From NCBI GenBank assembly GCA_958296015.1, contig CATQIH010000014.1:186001-250000 (forward strand): a DNA stretch of 64,000 bases. The letters run 5' to 3'. A program made the position numbers and the translations under genes. The notes below the pieces were generated by a model, which was not told the DNA's origin, did not search any database, and saw nothing but the letters and a program-made list of their open reading frames with translations. This DNA is from Cyclobacteriaceae bacterium. GTDB taxonomy: Bacteria > Bacteroidota > Bacteroidia > Cytophagales > Cyclobacteriaceae. Positions 16,761-26,372 of this stretch are shown here, piece after piece; within the stretch, counting starts at the first letter, position 1, and each line of letters starts with the position of its first letter.

Positions 16761-17861
16761 ATGAAAGCAATATCCATAGTACCCGGCACCGCAGGAAGTG
16801 AAGTTATTGACCATCAGGAGCCTACGCTGCAATCTCCTAACGATGTAAAAATTAAAATACTCCAGGTAGGCATCTGCGGCACCGACCGCGAAGAGGTGAT
16901 GGGTGGACGTGCCGATGCACCTGTGGGGAGTTCAAGACTCATTATTGGCCATGAAATGTTTGGTCAGGTAGTAGAAACCGGCGATGGTGTTACGACAGTC
17001 AAAAAAGGCGACTATGGCGTTTTTACTGTCAGGCGCGGTTGCGGTAAGTGTGCCGCCTGCGAGCACAACCGCAGCGATATGTGCTTTACCGGTGAATACA
17101 CCGAAAGAGGCATCAAAGGACTCAATGGCTACGAAACAGAATATGTGGTCGACAATGAGCAGTACCTGGTAAAAGTGCCCGTCAGCATACAGTCTGTAGG
17201 CGTACTGGCAGAGCCAATGTCTGTGGCAGAAAAAGCCATCGACGAGGCTGTCAAACTACAGGCTTCTCGGCTGCCGCAGATTTTGCGGGATGACTGGCTA
17301 AAAGGTAAGCAGGCACTGGTAGCAGGTTTGGGCCCGATCGGTATTTTAGCGACCATCGTCTTGCGCCTGAGAGGAGCCAAAGTGTGGGGGTTGGATATTG
17401 TAGACGAAAGCAGCAAACGCCCTCAACTGCTCAAATCTCTGGGTGGAGAATACATCGATGGCAGAAAAGTGGATACTATGAACATCGACGATAAATTTGG
17501 TGAAGTAGCATTTATCTTTGAATCAGCAGGTGTGGCAGAACTGGGCTTTCAGTTGATAGATGTACTGGGCATCAACGGCGTATATGTGATGACCGGTATT
17601 CCACATGGCGATCGTCCTACCTGTGTGATGGGCGCAGAACTTATGAAAAATATGGTACTCAAAAATCAGATGATCCTGGGCAGTGTCAATGCCAGTCCGG
17701 AACACTTTGCTATGGGCATTAAAGATCTGGAAAAAGCCAAAAACCTGTGGGGTGATCTGGTAGATGAGATCATTACCAGTAGAATTGCTTATCAAGATTT
17801 TGAGAAGGCCATAGATCAGCGTTCAGAAGATGATATCAAGACGGTTATTGAGTGGAAATGA
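16761..17861 (+). CDS. zinc-dependent glucose dehydrogenase-like MDR oxidoreductase
   Basis: This 366-residue medium-chain dehydrogenase has catalytic zinc ligands in GICGTDREEVMGG and IIGHEMFGQVVE and a structural zinc site in GCGKCAACEHNRSDMC. The nucleotide-binding motif is VAGLGPIGILAT near residue 190. The spacing and the KKGDYGVFTVRRGCGKC segment match the archaeal/bacterial glucose 1-dehydrogenase group, which makes gluconolactone with NAD(P). It is the second gene of a pair with the GH15 enzyme. Confidence 0.88.
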   Translation: MKAISIVPGTAGSEVIDHQEPTLQSPNDVKIKILQVGICGTDREEVMGGRADAPVGSSRLIIGHEMFGQVVETGDGVTTVKKGDYGVFTVRRGCGKCAACEHNRSDMCFTGEYTERGIKGLNGYETEYVVDNEQYLVKVPVSIQSVGVLAEPMSVAEKAIDEAVKLQASRLPQILRDDWLKGKQALVAGLGPIGILATIVLRLRGAKVWGLDIVDESSKRPQLLKSLGGEYIDGRKVDTMNIDDKFGEVAFIFESAGVAELGFQLIDVLGINGVYVMTGIPHGDRPTCVMGAELMKNMVLKNQMILGSVNASPEHFAMGIKDLEKAKNLWGDLVDEIITSRIAYQDFEKAIDQRSEDDIKTVIEWK

Positions 17862-17910
17862 TCCTCATAAGGCATAACAGGTTGCACCAGCTTGTTATGT
17901 CTTCATATCA

Positions 17911-18192
17911 TTAAATTTTCTTTTGAGAAAGCAACGATCCAAGGTCGACCCTGTCATACCAGTGTGAAAGCTGCTGTATTTGGCTATAAGTTCTAATATC
18001 TTTTACCCGGTCTCCACGCAGCCCATCAAAGCATACTTCAACAAAAAAGACTTCATTATGGTACAAGCACACACCATTTTCCTGATACTGGTCTACCCTG
18101 ACCACAAAGTCCAGTAAGCTACAGCGATGGTAAATGTAGTTGATTTGGTCCTTGGCACTTAGCTTATTAAAGGTATAACAATCCATACACAA
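17911..18192 (-). CDS. small protein of unknown function
   Basis: This 93-residue protein is possibly two residues shorter, starting at the second Met (18186). It contains LSAKDQINYIYHRCSLLDFV, then ENGVCLYHNEVFFVEVCFDG. It has no signal peptide or membrane segment, and the composition is typical of a small cytoplasmic alpha+beta protein. It is convergent with the dehydrogenase gene. No family was recognised, but the frame is compact and plausible. Confidence 0.6.
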   Translation of the reverse strand: MCMDCYTFNKLSAKDQINYIYHRCSLLDFVVRVDQYQENGVCLYHNEVFFVEVCFDGLRGDRVKDIRTYSQIQQLSHWYDRVDLGSLLSQKKI

Positions 18193-18441
18193 AAAAACTT
18201 TACCCGGAACTTATAACCTACTCACATGCATCCCTTTCCTTACATTGTGTTTTTTGTAAATAGCTTTTCTTTTTCTTCACTGTTTCCTGGTAATCACTGT
18301 TCATCCTGACTTGCTACAGTTCGGTAAGACTTTACTGGAATTGATAAAAAAGCCCGATAACTTTGAGCGCACTGTTTTTTTATTTGCAAAAATTTACAAT
18401 ATTCGCTTCCACAAATTTCTACTAACTAACCAGACCTTATC

Positions 18442-18528
18442 ATGGATATCACTAACACCACACTACTTATTGCCCTGGGCATAATATTCGTTTTGTCTGC
18501 ACTAGCTGTATGGTTTGGTAACCGTTGA
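18442..18528 (+). CDS. 28-residue single-span membrane microprotein (candidate)
   Basis: ATG at 18442 opens 28 codons to a TGA at 18526. The product starts MDITNTT, has one hydrophobic helix (LLIALGIIFVLSALAVWF) and ends GNR. An N-terminal acidic residue and a C-terminal Arg fit an N-out/C-in or similar single-pass protein. There is no Shine-Dalgarno, which is normal for this phylum. It lies alone in a 730-base gap. No homologue is recalled, and the call rests on composition only. Confidence 0.45.
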   Translation: MDITNTTLLIALGIIFVLSALAVWFGNR

Positions 18529-18923
18529 TTGCCTGCTTACAGGTAGCGAAATTCATAAAACTATGCACTGGAATGGTCTTCAAATTTTGACAATAGTAGT
18601 CAATGACAGGCCAATTCAGCTAACAACATCAGATCAGGCAATTGGCATCACGGCGATCAATTTGCCAACTTTTATTTGGCACCTCTGTCTTTAGCTTTTG
18701 GGTAGAATATCTCTTGTCACCGTCATCAAGATTTAAGTGCTAGACTAATTGAATGCAAAACAATATAGTGACTCTCTCTTCATACGCGGCGATTGTATCA
18801 AGATTATCAATGGCCTTGCCTTCATCACCTATTTTTCAAATACCCCAGCCCTTTCTCGATAATTTTAGACCACCAAAAACATGAGGACAGCTACCTCTTG
18901 AAAAAATTGATCAAAACAAAAAC
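18529..18923. other. gene-poor stretch upstream of the rhamnosidase
   Basis: These 395 bases hold no frame or RNA structure that could be supported. The rhamnosidase promoter should be near the right end, but no clear TAnnTTTG box is visible there. Confidence 0.4.
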
Positions 18924-21686
18924 ATGCACTACATAAAACTATTTACCCAATCACTACTTATTTTCCTGCTAGGCATCAGCTCGGCTTTTGCCATCGACAA
19001 AATGCAAGTTACCAACCTCGTTTGCGAATACCACACCAATCCGATAGGCATTGGTGTGACAGTACCCAGGCTAAGCTGGCAGATCAGTTCGAGCCAAAAC
19101 AACGTGCTGCAAACCGCCTACGAGATACGCGTGGCCAAGTCCGAATCCGATGTAGCCAAAGGCAAAAACCTGCTGTGGTCTACCGGAAAAACCAACAGCG
19201 ACGAATCCATCGATGTGCACTACGGCGGCTCTCCCCTGGAATCCGGGCAGCGGGTGTACTGGCAGGTCAGGATATGGGACAATAAGGGCAAGGCAACAGA
19301 CTGGAGTGCCCCTGCTTTTTGGGAGATGGGCCTGCTGCAACCCGATTTGTGGACCGCCTCCTGGATGGGTATGGACGACATCACCACAGAGAAAAAATCC
19401 CATCCGTCACAGTACTACCGGAAAGAGTTTGCAACCAGAAAAGGTATCGAGTCCGCCAGGGTATACGTCACTTCCCTGGGATTATACGAACTGCATTTGA
19501 ATGGCCAGAAAGTAGGCAACGACCTGTTCACTCCCGGCTACACCAGCTATCATAAACGGTTGCAGTACCAGACCTACGACGTAACTAATTTGCTCCAGGC
19601 TCAGAACACCCTGGGAGCCATCGTGGGGGATGGCTGGTACCGTGGCAACATCGGCTGGAAGGGCGATTACGCCTACTATGGCAATCAGTTGGCCCTGTTG
19701 GTTCAGTTGCATGTGAAATATGACGATGGTACGAGCGAAACCATCGTGAGCAACAGGGATTGGAAAGCTTCCTACGGCCCAATTCTGGAATCGGATATTT
19801 ATAACGGCGAAAAATACGATGCCCGCCTCGAGATGAACGGCTGGGCCAGTAATGACTTTGATGATAGTAAGTGGACCACCGTTGAAATCCTGGACCAACC
19901 CAAAGACAACCTGGTAGCACCCCAGGGACCTCCCGTACGGGCCATCGAAGAAATTGCTCCTATCAAACTGATCACCACCCCGAAGGGAGAAAAGGTACTT
20001 GATCTGGGTCAGAACATCGTGGGCTGGGTGCGCATGAAAGTGAAGGGGCAGAAGGGCGATCAGGTAATCATTCAGTACGCCGAGGTGCTCGACAAGGAAG
20101 GTAACTTCTACACTACCAACCTGCGGGCGGCTGAGGCCACAGATATTTATACGCTAAAGGGTGGAGAGGAAGAAGTCTTTGAGCCACACTTCACCTTCCA
20201 CGGTTTTCGGTTCGTCAAACTAGAAGGCTATCCCGACACCCTCGGTCTGGACGATATCACCGGCGTGGTCATCCATTCGAAGATAGCCCCCACGGGAACT
20301 TTCACCTGTTCGGACTCCATGATCAACCAACTGCAAAGCAATATTCAGTGGGGACAAAGAGACAACTTTTTGGACATCCCCACCGACTGCCCTCAGCGGG
20401 ACGAGCGGGCAGGCTGGACCGGCGATGCCCAGGTGTTCAGCATGACGGCCGCTTTTAATTATAACGTAGCGGCTTTCTACACCAAATGGCTGAAAGACCT
20501 GGCAGCCGACCAGCTCGGCAACGGGCTGGTGCCCCACGTTATTCCCGATATCCTGAAGGGTGAAGGGGGAGCCACCGGCTGGGCCGATGCGGCGGTTATC
20601 ATACCCTGGACAGTGTACCAAAGCTACGGTGACAAACGTATCTTGCAAGAGCAGTACGCCAGCATGAAGGGCTGGGTAGATTATATGGCTGAGAATGCCG
20701 GAGAAGATTATCTGTGGAACGACCCCAACCATTGGCACTGGGGCGATTGGCTGGCCTACAATTCGAATGCTCCTGACTACAACGGCTCGGTTACCGAAAA
20801 GGACCTAATCGCTACGGCCTACGCCTATTATTCCACCACCCTGCTCAGTAAAATTGCAGCCATCATTGGAAGAAAGGAGAATGAGAAGACTTATCAGAAA
20901 CTTGCTGATAACATCAAAAAAGCTTTTATTCAAGAATACATTACCCCAAATGGAAGACTAGTTTCACACACGCAGACCGCCTACGCCCTGGCCCTTTCGT
21001 TCGACTTGGTTCCACAGAAGCTGGTGGGTAAAGCGGCGGCTTATTTTGCCCAAGACGTGGAAAAATTCAGGCACCTGACGACGGGCTTTTTAGGCACGCC
21101 CCTGCTCTGTAGCACTTTGTCCAAGATAGGTCGGAATGATTTGGCGTATAAGCTACTAAACCGGCGGGAGTATCCCTCTTGGCTATATCCGGTCATGCAA
21201 GGAGCCACCACAATCTGGGAGCGCTGGGATACGCAGAAACCCGACGGGACAATCATCGAGGGCATGAACAGCTTCAACCATTATGCCTACGGAGCTGTCG
21301 GAGAATGGCTCTACACCGAAGTGGGTGGACTGCACATCGACCCTGAAAAGCCCGGTTACAAGCACATTGTGTTTCATCCCCATCCTGGCGGTGGACTCAC
21401 ATCGGCCACAACTGAATTCAAATCGATGTACGGAAAGATAACTTCAGCCTGGAAACTCACCGGCGATGACTTCACCTACGAGGTGATCGTTCCCGCCAAC
21501 ACCACAGCCACCGTCACCCTGCCCGAGGCTACTGCCAACGGTTTGTCTCTCAATGGTAAGCCCATAAAATCGGAACTAAAAGAAACGTTGCAGCAGGATG
21601 ATAACGGAGTGACCCTCAGTTTGGGTTCGGGAACGTATCGTTTTCGGTATCCGGCTGGTGCATTGAAGCATCAAATTCTCAACTGA
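18924..21686 (+). CDS. secreted GH78 alpha-L-rhamnosidase
   Basis: This 920-residue protein has a signal peptide (LLIFLLGISSAFA). Domains in order are an Fn3-like N-terminal domain (LSWQISSSQNNVLQTAYEIR, then GQRVYWQVRIWDNKGKATDW), a carbohydrate-binding beta domain (YHKRLQYQTYDVTNLL), the (alpha/alpha)6 catalytic barrel from about 450, and a C-terminal beta domain. The catalytic signature DCPQRDERAGWTGDAQ is at about 490, and the second acidic site is near WERWDTQKPDG. The enzyme removes terminal alpha-L-rhamnose outside the cytoplasm. The convergent sulfatase suggests a sulfated rhamnose-containing substrate such as ulvan, which is an inference. Confidence 0.95.
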   Translation: MHYIKLFTQSLLIFLLGISSAFAIDKMQVTNLVCEYHTNPIGIGVTVPRLSWQISSSQNNVLQTAYEIRVAKSESDVAKGKNLLWSTGKTNSDESIDVHYGGSPLESGQRVYWQVRIWDNKGKATDWSAPAFWEMGLLQPDLWTASWMGMDDITTEKKSHPSQYYRKEFATRKGIESARVYVTSLGLYELHLNGQKVGNDLFTPGYTSYHKRLQYQTYDVTNLLQAQNTLGAIVGDGWYRGNIGWKGDYAYYGNQLALLVQLHVKYDDGTSETIVSNRDWKASYGPILESDIYNGEKYDARLEMNGWASNDFDDSKWTTVEILDQPKDNLVAPQGPPVRAIEEIAPIKLITTPKGEKVLDLGQNIVGWVRMKVKGQKGDQVIIQYAEVLDKEGNFYTTNLRAAEATDIYTLKGGEEEVFEPHFTFHGFRFVKLEGYPDTLGLDDITGVVIHSKIAPTGTFTCSDSMINQLQSNIQWGQRDNFLDIPTDCPQRDERAGWTGDAQVFSMTAAFNYNVAAFYTKWLKDLAADQLGNGLVPHVIPDILKGEGGATGWADAAVIIPWTVYQSYGDKRILQEQYASMKGWVDYMAENAGEDYLWNDPNHWHWGDWLAYNSNAPDYNGSVTEKDLIATAYAYYSTTLLSKIAAIIGRKENEKTYQKLADNIKKAFIQEYITPNGRLVSHTQTAYALALSFDLVPQKLVGKAAAYFAQDVEKFRHLTTGFLGTPLLCSTLSKIGRNDLAYKLLNRREYPSWLYPVMQGATTIWERWDTQKPDGTIIEGMNSFNHYAYGAVGEWLYTEVGGLHIDPEKPGYKHIVFHPHPGGGLTSATTEFKSMYGKITSAWKLTGDDFTYEVIVPANTTATVTLPEATANGLSLNGKPIKSELKETLQQDDNGVTLSLGSGTYRFRYPAGALKHQILN

Positions 21687-21742
21687 TACACTAATTGCTG
21701 TAACGTATTATAAGTGCTAAAAGCGTTGGCCAGGCAGATCTG

Positions 21743-21847
21743 CTACCCTGTCTGTCGCCAAGGGCAGGACCAAAAAGAATTCACCTCCACCGCAATCTCG
21801 TTTGTTCCCAGGCTCAACTGAATCGCACCAAAAGCTAAATCCGCTCG
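21743..21847 (-). pseudogene. possible read-through extension of the sulfatase
   Basis: Directly after the sulfatase TAG (21848-21850) the same frame stays open for 34 codons to a TAG at 21743-21745. It reads RADLAFGAIQLSLGTNEIAV and onward, which looks like a beta strand pair similar to the strand just before the stop ([15 protein letters not shown]). It may be the former C-terminus cut by a nonsense change. Chance openness over 34 codons is not rare, so this is weak. Confidence 0.35.
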
Positions 21848-23710
21848 CTAGTTGCCGTTCAGTTGCGCCACCTGGTTGGGAGCGAGAGTTAGATGAAGCT
21901 CTCCTACGGTATTGGCAAAGGGTCTCGGTCCGGATGGGCCGTTGACTGGACTGTTCACTCCCAAACGTCCGGTTTGAAAGGACTGCGCCTTAGAGTACTC
22001 GCTGGTACGGTTGTTATAATCCCACACCCGCACCTTCCAGAAGTATTGGGCATTGGGCTTCATCGGATTACCCTGATACGTTACGTTGGCCGATTGGTTG
22101 CTCCGTACCTGCCCGCTGTTCCACACGTCTCCGATATTCTGATCGAGGTTTTGTTGCGAGGAGGCCACCAGCACCTGATAGGCACTTTGAGATTTGGCAC
22201 TGGTAGGAACTTCCCAACTGTACTCGGGTAAACTATCACTGATGGCGGTTCGATCAGGTTGGCGGATAAACTCCACCATTAGGCTGTCCGGTGCCGCCGA
22301 ATACGGATCATGGTACTTTCGGATCAGTTGATCGCACTTTTGGCGAAACTCAGCCAGCACGTTCTGATATTTTGCCTTTTTAGCCAGATTGTTGATCTCC
22401 CGTGGGTCTTTTTGTAGGTTGTAGAGTTCTTCCACCGACTTATCGTTAACGTAACGGAAGTATTTCCACTCCTTAGTACGCACTCCTTCGCTGGGTGGGA
22501 TGCTATCAAACTCCCACAGGTGCTCGATCAGTACGGTGTCGCGGTTTAAGCTACTAGTACGGCCCGTAACGATAGGCATAAGACTTTTTCCTTGGTATAC
22601 CGAGGGGTGCTCCACTCCGCCCAAATCCAGAATGGTGGGCGGCACATCAATGTTCAGGACCATGTCGTTGTTGTCCTGGTGCTTATTTACACGGGGGTCA
22701 TATACGATCAGGGGCACCCTAATAGAATTGTCATAAAGCAACCACTTACCTGCTAATTGCCGCTCACCCATAAAATAACCATTGTCGCCCATCAGGATGA
22801 TGACGGTATTCTGGTCTAAACCCTGCTTTACTAGCTGTTGCCTAATCTTGCCAATTTCCAGGTCGATGCCCGAAATCATGCGGTAGTAACCTTTCACGCT
22901 GTGCTGATACTTCTCTGGAGTGTCGTAGCGCCAGTGCCACCGCAGGCGGTTAAAGCCATTGCGTACTGGCGCAGGTTGCTCATTGAAGTACCGGTCTGCC
23001 ACCAAATCGGGGCCAGGCATGGTAGTATCCTCTAGCAAAGAAGCGGTTTCGTGCTGCCAGAAGTACTGGTCGGGAGCACTGTCGTGAGCATGGGGCGCAC
23101 TAAAGCTCAGCGACAGGCAGAAGGGCTTATCTGTAGGGGCCTGTTCAATAAAATCAAGTGCCTGCTGGCCTGTATAGCGCGTTAGGTGTACCGTATCGCC
23201 ATTCAGGGTTTTGTAGTAGTAAGCCCGCCGATCGTGGTAGGCACTGTTGCGGTCGTAATCCTCGTAAATGTCAAAGAGTTGGTCTTGGTGGTCGTACTTA
23301 ACACCAAATTTGCCAAAGAACCCGGTGTAATAGCCTGCCTGTCGCATCATACGCGGATAAGCATTTTCCATATACTGGTCGCCAATAGGGCCGGTTTGGA
23401 AGTTGTAACCGTGGGTACGTTCGTACATACCGCTCAGGATACTGGCCCGGCTGGCCGCGCAAATCGGAGTGGTGACCATAGCGTGCCGAAAATAGGTTCC
23501 CTGTCGGGCGAGCTTGTCCATTTCCGGAGTATGAATCAATTTATTTCCTTCATAACCCAGCGCATCCCACCGTTGGTCGTCGGTGAGGATAAAGATAATA
23601 TTGGGCCGCCCTGCTAACCCAGCGGTATCTGGCAATACGCCAGTGGTTTGGGAGAAGGCGCGAACGGTAATGAGGAGGCAAAACAGAATAAGTAGGTTAT
23701 TTTTGTGCAT
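21848..23710 (-). CDS. secreted sulfatase (S1 type) fused to a GH78 N-terminal-like domain
   Basis: This 620-residue protein has a signal peptide ([15 protein letters not shown]). The sulfatase domain runs from about 35 to 480: [17 protein letters not shown] gives metal ligands, and [15 protein letters not shown] carries the C-x-A-S-R site for formylglycine, which needs a maturase encoded elsewhere. Residues 490-590 are unlike a sulfatase end and match the Fn3-like N-terminal domain of the neighbouring rhamnosidase ([32 protein letters not shown]). Sulfatase-GH78 fusions are known in ulvan degraders. This one stops after the linker, so it looks like a truncated fusion. Confidence 0.93.
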   Translation of the reverse strand: MHKNNLLILFCLLITVRAFSQTTGVLPDTAGLAGRPNIIFILTDDQRWDALGYEGNKLIHTPEMDKLARQGTYFRHAMVTTPICAASRASILSGMYERTHGYNFQTGPIGDQYMENAYPRMMRQAGYYTGFFGKFGVKYDHQDQLFDIYEDYDRNSAYHDRRAYYYKTLNGDTVHLTRYTGQQALDFIEQAPTDKPFCLSLSFSAPHAHDSAPDQYFWQHETASLLEDTTMPGPDLVADRYFNEQPAPVRNGFNRLRWHWRYDTPEKYQHSVKGYYRMISGIDLEIGKIRQQLVKQGLDQNTVIILMGDNGYFMGERQLAGKWLLYDNSIRVPLIVYDPRVNKHQDNNDMVLNIDVPPTILDLGGVEHPSVYQGKSLMPIVTGRTSSLNRDTVLIEHLWEFDSIPPSEGVRTKEWKYFRYVNDKSVEELYNLQKDPREINNLAKKAKYQNVLAEFRQKCDQLIRKYHDPYSAAPDSLMVEFIRQPDRTAISDSLPEYSWEVPTSAKSQSAYQVLVASSQQNLDQNIGDVWNSGQVRSNQSANVTYQGNPMKPNAQYFWKVRVWDYNNRTSEYSKAQSFQTGRLGVNSPVNGPSGPRPFANTVGELHLTLAPNQVAQLNGN

Positions 23711-24014
23711 AACAAGCGTGGCTTAACAGGAACGATTCATGGATTAAGTCAATAATAACGAAAAATTTTTTATCGTTTATCCTGTACTGTCCTGCTTTCC
23801 TACAATCACCCCAAAGGCTGCTTATATCCCACACTGACTCATATCCTTTTTGCAATGCAAGAGCGTTAATAAGGCACTTGTTATTGTTTTGCTATTCAGG
23901 CATAAAGGCTTTTGATGCTGCAACAATCTACAAAAGCTGTAAAAACAAGCAAGAAAATAGGGACTTATCTAAAAAAAACTCGTTTCCAAATAAATCGGAC
24001 CCGAGCTTTAAATG
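23711..24014. other. intergenic region between sulfatase and tRNA-Ser
   Basis: About 300 AT-rich bases precede the sulfatase start on the minus strand and should carry its promoter. A short AT palindrome (AACGAAAAATTTTTTATCGTT without the last two bases) lies near 23758. No gene was seen. Confidence 0.4.
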
Positions 24015-24099
24015 CAGAGAGTGAGGGATTCGAACCCCCGGACCTGTGACAGTCTCCGGTTTTCAAGACCGGCGCGTTCGACCACTCCGCCAACTCTCT
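24015..24099 (-). tRNA. tRNA-Ser (anticodon UGA)
   Basis: On the minus strand an 85-nt class II tRNA folds with acceptor stem AGAGAGT/ACTCTCT and discriminator G. The anticodon stem is CCGGT/ACCGG with loop CTTGAAA (anticodon TGA). A long variable arm and the T-arm GGGTTCGAATCCC follow. The CCA end is not encoded. It reads UCA and wobble Ser codons. It borders the rhamnosidase/sulfatase pair. Confidence 0.96.
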
Positions 24100-24202
24100 A
24101 TGAATGATCTTATACTACGGTAAATCCGTTGAGAGTGCAAATGTAGATGATTTATATTTTTTCTAAAAGCAAAAGTGCCTATTTTGTTTAACTTTTTTGT
24201 GG

Positions 24203-24607
24203 TCAAAAATAAGACTTAAGCAATGTCGTCATGCTTGCCGGTGGTCGGCAAGGTCTTTTATTATCTGCCTGCATAAAGGCAAGCTTCGTAACTCCTGTGT
24301 GAATGAGTACATCTGTCTCATTATATATATTGTAATGAAACGTGATTCTAGCTGTAGGCATTTCTTTGATGATTACTTCAATACGCAGCAGATCATCATA
24401 CACAGCGGGCTGCCGATAGTATGAGTGGTTTTCTAATACTGGCATCATGATACCTGCCGCTTCCATCTCTTTGTAACTCATACCCAGCGCACGCAGGGCT
24501 TCCACTCTGGCTACCTCAAAATAAGCAGCATAATGTCCATAATACACATACCCCATTTGGTCGGTTTCTCCGTATCTTACGCGGATCGTTGTCTGGTGTT
24601 GATACAT
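24203..24607 (-). CDS. acyl-CoA thioesterase, 4HBT hot-dog family
   Basis: This 134-residue protein carries the 4-hydroxybenzoyl-CoA thioesterase signature VRYGETDQMGYVYYGHYAAY near residue 9, with the catalytic Asp in ETDQMG. The rest follows the YbgC/FadM pattern (VLENHSYYRQPAVYDDLLRI). It hydrolyses acyl-CoA thioesters in the cytoplasm; the substrate is unknown. It lies 9 bases after mltG and is probably in the same transcript. Confidence 0.92.
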   Translation of the reverse strand: MYQHQTTIRVRYGETDQMGYVYYGHYAAYFEVARVEALRALGMSYKEMEAAGIMMPVLENHSYYRQPAVYDDLLRIEVIIKEMPTARITFHYNIYNETDVLIHTGVTKLAFMQADNKRPCRPPASMTTLLKSYF

Positions 24608-24616
24608 ATAGCTGAT

Positions 24617-25651
24617 TCATTTGTAAATACCTGCACTATTCAGTGCCCGCTGGTATTTTCTGGCGTTAACCAGGTGCGCCTGATGGTTGGTGGCAAAATT
24701 ATGGTACCCCGAAAAATCTTCCCTAGCACACATATACAAATACTTGTGGTTTTCATGATTGAGCACCGCATTGAGCGACTTGACAGAAGGCAGGCGGATA
24801 GGGCCCGGTGGCAGACCGGTATATTTGTAGGTGTTGTAGGGAGAATCTATCGCTATATGTTTATTGAGCACCCGCTTGATGGTAAAATCCTGGGCAGCAA
24901 ATTTTAGCGTAGGGTCTGCCTGCAAAGCCATGTTCTGCTTAAGCCTGTTGATATACAAGCCCGCTACTTTTGGTGCCTCGTCCGGTTTGTTAGTCTCCGA
25001 TTCAACGATAGAAGCCAGAATAGCCACTTCCACGGGTGTCATCCCCATAGCCTTTGCCCGGGCCAGCCGCTCATCCGTCCAGAACTTTTGATACTCGCGG
25101 TGCATTCTGTCAAACAACTGCTGGGCAGAGGTGGTCCAGAAAAGCTCATACGTGTTTGGGATAAACATGCACATGATGTTTTCTGTGGTAAAACCATACT
25201 TGCTGGCTACAACAGAATCGTTGAGCATGGCTTCAAACGTGCCGGAGTCGGCCTGTAGGTTGGCACAGATGCGTTCAGCCAGTTCATGCTTGAGGCGGAT
25301 ATTATTGAAAGTAACGTCGACAGGCTCCTGCTGCCCGGAACGCAGCAACCTGATGGCCTGTAGGTTTGGCATATCTTTTTTGAGCAGATACCGACCAGGC
25401 TTTACATACTCGTTATATTTCATCAACTTAGCCAACACGCTGAACGAAAGCAGGTCCTGCACATAACCTTCTTCCTGCAAGATATGTTGAACATCAGAAA
25501 ACGTAGCACCTTCAGGTATTAGGAGAATTTTGTCCTGCTTTTCCACCAATATATTGGGCACCATTAGCATCTGGTATATATAGAAGGAAAAAGTGATAGT
25601 GAGGACACTGATCACTAAAACAATGACAACAGATATTTTATGTCTATTCAT
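24617..25651 (-). CDS. mltG: endolytic murein transglycosylase MltG
   Basis: This 344-residue inner-membrane protein has an N-terminal anchor ([20 protein letters not shown]) and a YceG domain. A LysM-like subdomain ([20 protein letters not shown]) comes first. The catalytic region [20 protein letters not shown], with the essential Glu, follows near residue 210, then [20 protein letters not shown] and [13 protein letters not shown]. It cuts nascent glycan strands during peptidoglycan synthesis. Its gene precedes the thioesterase gene. Confidence 0.95.
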   Translation of the reverse strand: MNRHKISVVIVLVISVLTITFSFYIYQMLMVPNILVEKQDKILLIPEGATFSDVQHILQEEGYVQDLLSFSVLAKLMKYNEYVKPGRYLLKKDMPNLQAIRLLRSGQQEPVDVTFNNIRLKHELAERICANLQADSGTFEAMLNDSVVASKYGFTTENIMCMFIPNTYELFWTTSAQQLFDRMHREYQKFWTDERLARAKAMGMTPVEVAILASIVESETNKPDEAPKVAGLYINRLKQNMALQADPTLKFAAQDFTIKRVLNKHIAIDSPYNTYKYTGLPPGPIRLPSVKSLNAVLNHENHKYLYMCAREDFSGYHNFATNHQAHLVNARKYQRALNSAGIYK

Positions 25652-25733
25652 AACAGCTGCAAAATTACTAATTTGTCTGAAAACGACGTTTCACATTCTA
25701 TTCTTTTATTACAAACCATTTAATCTTGTGTTT

Positions 25734-26363
25734 ATGAAAGCAGAGCTTATTAAAATACATCCTGACAACCCTGAACTTAGAAAGATTGAGAAAGTAGTGG
25801 ATGTTTTGCGCAAAGGGGGTGTCATCATTTATCCTACCGATACCATTTACGGACTGGGGTGTGATATATTCAACCCGGCAGCAGTAGAGAGAGTATGCCG
25901 CATCAAAGGGATGGATTGCGAAAAAAACAACCTTTCATTTATATGCCACGACCTGAGCCACATCTCCGAATATGTGAAAAGCCTGAGCACACCTGTTTTT
26001 AAATTAATGAAAAAAACATTGCCTGGCCCTTATACTTATATCTTAAACGCCAGCAGTAAAGTTCCAAAATCTATTGCTCCCAAAAGAAAGACCGTTGGCA
26101 TACGCATACCCGATAATAACATTCCCCGCCTTTTGGTTGAAAAACTGGGCAATCCTATCATCACTACCTCTATCCGCGATGATGACGAGGTGGTGGAATA
26201 CGCCACAGACCCGGAGCTGATTTATGAAAAGTTTCAAAACATGGTAGATATTGTCATCGATGGTGGGTATGGCAAGAATGTAGCCTCTACCGTCGTAGAT
26301 TTTACCAATGGTGAAGCAGAAGTAGTGCGCGAAGGACTGGGTGATCTGGAGCCTTTCCTGTAA
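25734..26363 (+). CDS. Sua5/YciO/YrdC family protein (threonylcarbamoyl-AMP synthase type)
   Basis: Starting from ATG 25734 gives 209 residues ([20 protein letters not shown]), the family's usual N-terminus. The 47 codons further upstream are AT-rich and not conserved-looking. The YrdC core contains [20 protein letters not shown] and [20 protein letters not shown], then [15 protein letters not shown] and [12 protein letters not shown]. The Sua5 C-terminal domain is absent, so it is a YciO/TsaC-like short form. It likely makes threonylcarbamoyl-AMP for tRNA t6A37. The WbqC gene follows 9 bases on. Confidence 0.9.
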   Translation: MKAELIKIHPDNPELRKIEKVVDVLRKGGVIIYPTDTIYGLGCDIFNPAAVERVCRIKGMDCEKNNLSFICHDLSHISEYVKSLSTPVFKLMKKTLPGPYTYILNASSKVPKSIAPKRKTVGIRIPDNNIPRLLVEKLGNPIITTSIRDDDEVVEYATDPELIYEKFQNMVDIVIDGGYGKNVASTVVDFTNGEAEVVREGLGDLEPFL

Positions 26364-26372
26364 TTTTATCCT

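Noticed and set aside
17862-17912. Terminator hairpin after the sugar dehydrogenase gene
   Set aside because: CATAACA/TGTTATG arms are short and no T run follows.
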